NCBI GenBank assembly: GCA_021772875.1 | Contig: JAJFLD010000084.1 | Location: 1 to 8,241, forward strand | Origin: Ghiorsea sp. | GTDB lineage: Bacteria; Pseudomonadota; Zetaproteobacteria; Mariprofundales; Mariprofundaceae | Length of the DNA: 8,241 nt | Direction of reading: 5' to 3' | Shown: piece after piece, positions 7,197-8,241 of the stretch | Position numbering within the stretch: position 1 is the stretch's first letter | Layout of the letters: each line of letters begins with the position of its first letter | The notes under the pieces: model-generated | Database searches by the model: none | What the model saw: the letters and a program-made list of their open reading frames with translations, nothing else | Told to the model about the DNA's origin: nothing | Made by a program: the position numbers and the translations under genes

Positions 7197-7271
7197 GGCA
7201 GGGTGGCTCAGTGGTACGGCGGGGGATTGCAAATCCCTTATTCGCGAGTTCGATTCTCGCCCCTGCCTCCA
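7197..7271 (+). tRNA. tRNA-Cys(GCA)
   Basis: Acceptor stem GGCAGGG (7197-7203) pairs with CCCTGCC (7261-7267); T at 7268 and CCA at 7269-7271 are encoded. The anticodon stem GGGGA/TCCCT (one G-T pair) holds loop TTGCAAA with anticodon GCA at 7229-7231. The T-arm GCGAG-TTCGATT-CTCGC is perfect. The D-stem is weak: pairs 10-25 and 11-24 are G-C and C-G, 12-23 is U-G, and 13-22 is a C-C mismatch. tRNA-Cys is known for core oddities (E. coli has A13-A22), so this is probably functional. It is the cognate substrate of CysS encoded further left in the window. Confidence 0.95.
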
Positions 7272-7275
7272 ATTT

Positions 7276-7300
7276 CAACCTTAGAATATATCTTAGGTTG
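7276..7300 (+). repeat. Imperfect hairpin between tRNA-Cys and tRNA-Leu
   Basis: CAACCTTAGA (7276-7285) and TCTTAGGTTG (7291-7300) pair apart from one central T-T mismatch, leaving a 5-nt AT loop. There is no T-run, so this is not a terminator. It fills nearly all of the 38-nt spacer and could guide endonucleolytic separation of the two tRNA precursors. The function is inferred. Confidence 0.5.
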
Positions 7301-7309
7301 GCAGTGCAT

Positions 7310-7396
7310 GCCGGGATGGCGGAACTGGTAGACGCAAGGGACTTAAAATCCCTCGAAAGCAATTTCGTGCGGGTTCGACTCCCGCTCCCGGTACCA
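7310..7396 (+). tRNA. tRNA-Leu(UAA)
   Basis: An 87-nt tRNA with the long variable arm expected of leucine tRNAs. Acceptor GCCGGGA (7310-7316) pairs with TCCCGGT (7386-7392), including the G1-U72 wobble also found in E. coli leuZ; A73 at 7393 and CCA at 7394-7396 are encoded. The anticodon stem AGGGA/TCCCT encloses CTTAAAA with anticodon TAA at 7344-7346. The variable arm (about 7354-7369) forms a short stem CGAAA/TTTCG. The T-arm CGGG-T-TCGACTC-CCG is intact. It decodes UUA and UUG. Last gene of the Gly-Cys-Leu cluster. Confidence 0.97.
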
Positions 7397-7402
7397 CGCA
7401 TC

Positions 7403-7439
7403 AAAAAAGCCTGTAAGCATAACGCTTACAGGCTTTTTT
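7403..7439. terminator. Symmetrical (bidirectional) terminator between converging units
   Basis: Perfect 10-bp arms GCCTGTAAGC (7409-7418) and GCTTACAGGC (7424-7433) with a 5-nt loop are flanked by six As on the left and six Ts on the right, extending the pairing. Because each strand presents a GC stem followed by Ts, it can end the tRNA transcript going right and the beta-barrel gene transcript going left. It starts 7 bases after the tRNA-Leu CCA. Confidence 0.93.
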
Positions 7440-7475
7440 ATTCCTTAATTTTTCCTACCCTTTTACTTGTAACGT

Positions 7476-8012
7476 TTAAAAACGGTATCCAACAGATATA
7501 GAACCAGTTCCAGCAGAGAACTTATTCGCACTAGAAGTAGAAGCTTTATAGTCACCTGCAGTACGGAAAGAAATAACATTCCAGTTCAGATTCACATCTT
7601 TCCAGTTATAACCAAAACCACCACCTATAAGTCCACCTGTATGACGCTCCGAAAGATTTCTTACTGATTGCTTCCACGTTTCACTATAAAGTCCTAGGCT
7701 ACCATAATAAGTGAAACCAAGACCATTCGGCCCAAATCTCAACGATGCATCAAAACCTTTCATGGTACTATTTGAATCAGCAAGTTCTTCCAATGAATAC
7801 AAAGAGCCATTAACCGCAAGAGTATCAGTGATGTCATAACCGCCAGTAATAGCAGTACCTGACCAAGTATAGCTATAATTTGCCAAACCTATCTTTTCAT
7901 TAACAACTAAGGTATATGTACTGATTCCAATATTACTCCGCCCTTCTTCCGCAATTGCTTGTGTTGTAAAAGTACCCATACACAATCCAATAGCAAATAT
8001 TGCTTTTTTCAT
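7476..8012 (-). CDS. Predicted small outer-membrane beta-barrel protein, function unknown
   Basis: 178 residues. I do not recognise a specific family. The N-terminus is a Sec signal peptide: MKK, a hydrophobic core at 4-14, and a probable signal peptidase I site after Ala21 (QAIA|EE). The cysteine at 11 is not in a proper lipobox. The mature part alternates polar and aromatic/aliphatic residues and is rich in Gly, Ser, Tyr and Asn, as in amphipathic beta strands. It ends SVGYRF, with the C-terminal aromatic residue recognised by the barrel-assembly machinery. A mature length near 157 fits an eight-stranded barrel of the OmpA/OmpX/OmpW size class. The ATG at 8012 has AGGAG 9 nt upstream. The gene stands alone: it converges on the tRNA unit through a shared terminator and diverges from the gene at 8200. 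Localisation is a good inference; the role is unknown. Confidence 0.85.
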   Translation of the reverse strand: MKKAIFAIGLCMGTFTTQAIAEEGRSNIGISTYTLVVNEKIGLANYSYTWSGTAITGGYDITDTLAVNGSLYSLEELADSNSTMKGFDASLRFGPNGLGFTYYGSLGLYSETWKQSVRNLSERHTGGLIGGGFGYNWKDVNLNWNVISFRTAGDYKASTSSANKFSAGTGSISVGYRF

Positions 8013-8036
8013 CTTTTGTTTCTCCTCGAATAGTTT

Positions 8037-8052
8037 CTATTATCAATAATAG
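8037..8052. repeat. 16-bp palindrome upstream of the beta-barrel gene
   Basis: Perfect 7-bp arms CTATTAT and ATAATAG are separated by two bases, 24 nt before the ATG at 8012. On the minus strand AACTATT recurs just downstream, close to the ribosome site. The palindrome overlaps the candidate -10 hexamer, as a repressor operator would. It could also be a small RNA hairpin near the transcript start. Confidence 0.5.
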
Positions 8053-8074
8053 TTGGTAAAAAATAGAAGCGCAA
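8046..8074 (-). promoter_or_regulatory. Candidate promoter of the beta-barrel gene
   Basis: Reading the minus strand, TTGCGC (8074-8069) is followed by 17 bp and TATTAT (8051-8046; five of six of the -10 consensus). This would start transcription near 8040 and leave a leader of about 27 nt containing AGGAG. The -35 is poor (three of six), so the promoter may be weak or need an activator. The -10 lies inside the palindrome at 8037-8052. Confidence 0.35.
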
Positions 8075-8153
8075 CCAATAGCCTTTTCCAATATGAAATA
8101 ATGGGATGGTCCGTCCCGCTCCCAAAGGGCATCGCAATGTGCCAAAATAGAGT
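8053..8153. other. Left part of the divergent spacer 8013-8199
   Basis: Apart from the candidate promoter, this stretch holds a short GC-rich inverted repeat at 8103-8117 (GGGA and TCCC arms with partial inner pairing). Short minus-strand frames through it lack a ribosome site and any recognisable protein. I see no gene here. Confidence 0.4.
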
Positions 8154-8168
8154 TGTCCGGTTAGGACA
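8154..8168. repeat. Inverted repeat TGTCC-N5-GGACA; possible operator or mobile-element end
   Basis: Five-base perfect arms surround GGTTA, with the first T lying 46 nt before the start codon at 8200. Many insertion sequences begin with TGT and place the transposase start a few tens of bases inside, so this could be a left end. It could equally be a regulator site for the gene it precedes. The other end and any target duplication lie outside the window. Confidence 0.3.
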
Positions 8169-8199
8169 CAATCTAATTTGATTCAAAGGAGCGGAACAA

Positions 8200-8241
8200 A
8201 TGATGAAAAAGTCTATTGTAATGAGTGATATCAAGGTAGTG
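8200..8241 (+). CDS. Start of an unidentified gene (cut by right edge)
   Basis: Fourteen codons are visible with no stop: MMKKSIVMSDIKVV. A strong Shine-Dalgarno AAGGAG (8186-8191) lies 8 nt before the first ATG; a second ATG follows immediately and could also be used. A possible -10 TCTAAT (8172-8177, five of six) has no good -35. The peptide is too short to identify. The pattern of a basic start then M-x-x-I-K-x-V loosely recalls the N-terminus of IS21-family IstA transposases, and an inverted repeat sits 46 nt upstream, but this is a guess. The gene is divergent from the beta-barrel gene. Confidence 0.6.
   Translation, partial: MMKKSIVMSDIKVV

Noticed and set aside
7211..7501. Plus-strand open frame across the tRNA region (and a minus-strand frame at 7141-7404)
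   Set aside because: Both run through complete tRNA genes and terminators; tRNA-derived frames are common artefacts.
8103..8117. GC-rich inverted repeat in the divergent spacer
   Set aside because: The stem is short with a wobble and no T-run, and lies away from promoter elements; chance is the simplest explanation.
7933..8234. Minus-strand small frames of 63-70 codons overlapping the barrel gene start
   Set aside because: They lack a ribosome site, are out of frame with the barrel gene, and have unremarkable translations.
1..8241. CRISPR arrays, toxin-antitoxin or defence modules, prophage genes
   Set aside because: I saw no spaced direct repeats and no proteins of these kinds; every complete gene except the barrel protein is housekeeping. 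Only the cut gene at 8200 leaves this open.

Overview
The window looks like an ordinary housekeeping stretch from a Gram-negative, LPS-making proteobacterium. The evidence is kdsA (KDO synthesis), ftsB, a beta-barrel outer-membrane protein, and the pyrG-kdsA-eno-ftsB gene order familiar from gamma- and betaproteobacteria. The DNA is moderately AT-rich by eye. Several traits differ from E. coli: a cysteine-type (metal-dependent) KdsA, a GluRS whose signature reads HLGN, and gltX-cysS joined to the end of the operon. I cannot name the genus. A less-sampled lineage such as the Zetaproteobacteria would fit, but this is a guess.

Layout. Positions 1-6859 hold a tight six-gene cluster on the minus strand, read right to left: pyrG (CTP synthase), kdsA (KDO-8-phosphate synthase), eno (enolase), ftsB (divisome protein), gltX (glutamyl-tRNA synthetase) and cysS (cysteinyl-tRNA synthetase, cut by the left edge). 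Junctions are ATGA overlaps (pyrG/kdsA, ftsB/gltX), direct TAA|ATG abutment (gltX/cysS), or gaps of 18 and 54 nt. I see no terminator inside, so it is probably one operon. Positions 6860-7040 are a divergent intergenic region with a stable-RNA-type promoter facing right. Positions 7041-7396 encode tRNA-Gly(GCC), tRNA-Cys(GCA) and tRNA-Leu(UAA), the same order as E. coli glyW-cysT-leuZ. Unusually, a terminator-like hairpin with a T-run sits between the Gly and Cys genes. A symmetrical terminator at 7403-7439 closes this unit and also serves the converging gene to its right. Positions 7476-8012 (minus) encode a small predicted outer-membrane beta-barrel protein of unknown role. Positions 8013-8199 are a second divergent spacer with a palindrome over a possible promoter. 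An unidentified gene with a strong ribosome-binding site begins at 8200 on the plus strand and leaves the window after 14 codons. A short inverted repeat 46 nt upstream makes an insertion-sequence end possible but unproven.

How the genes fit together. PyrG supplies CTP and enolase supplies phosphoenolpyruvate. KdsA consumes PEP, and the KDO pathway later consumes CTP to make CMP-KDO, so the first three genes converge on LPS core precursor supply. FtsB adds septation, and the two aminoacyl-tRNA synthetases add translation. I found no clear sign of an undescribed system. The best leads are the internal terminator in the tRNA unit, the class and tRNA specificity of GltX, the palindrome-controlled barrel gene, and the unidentified gene at the right edge.
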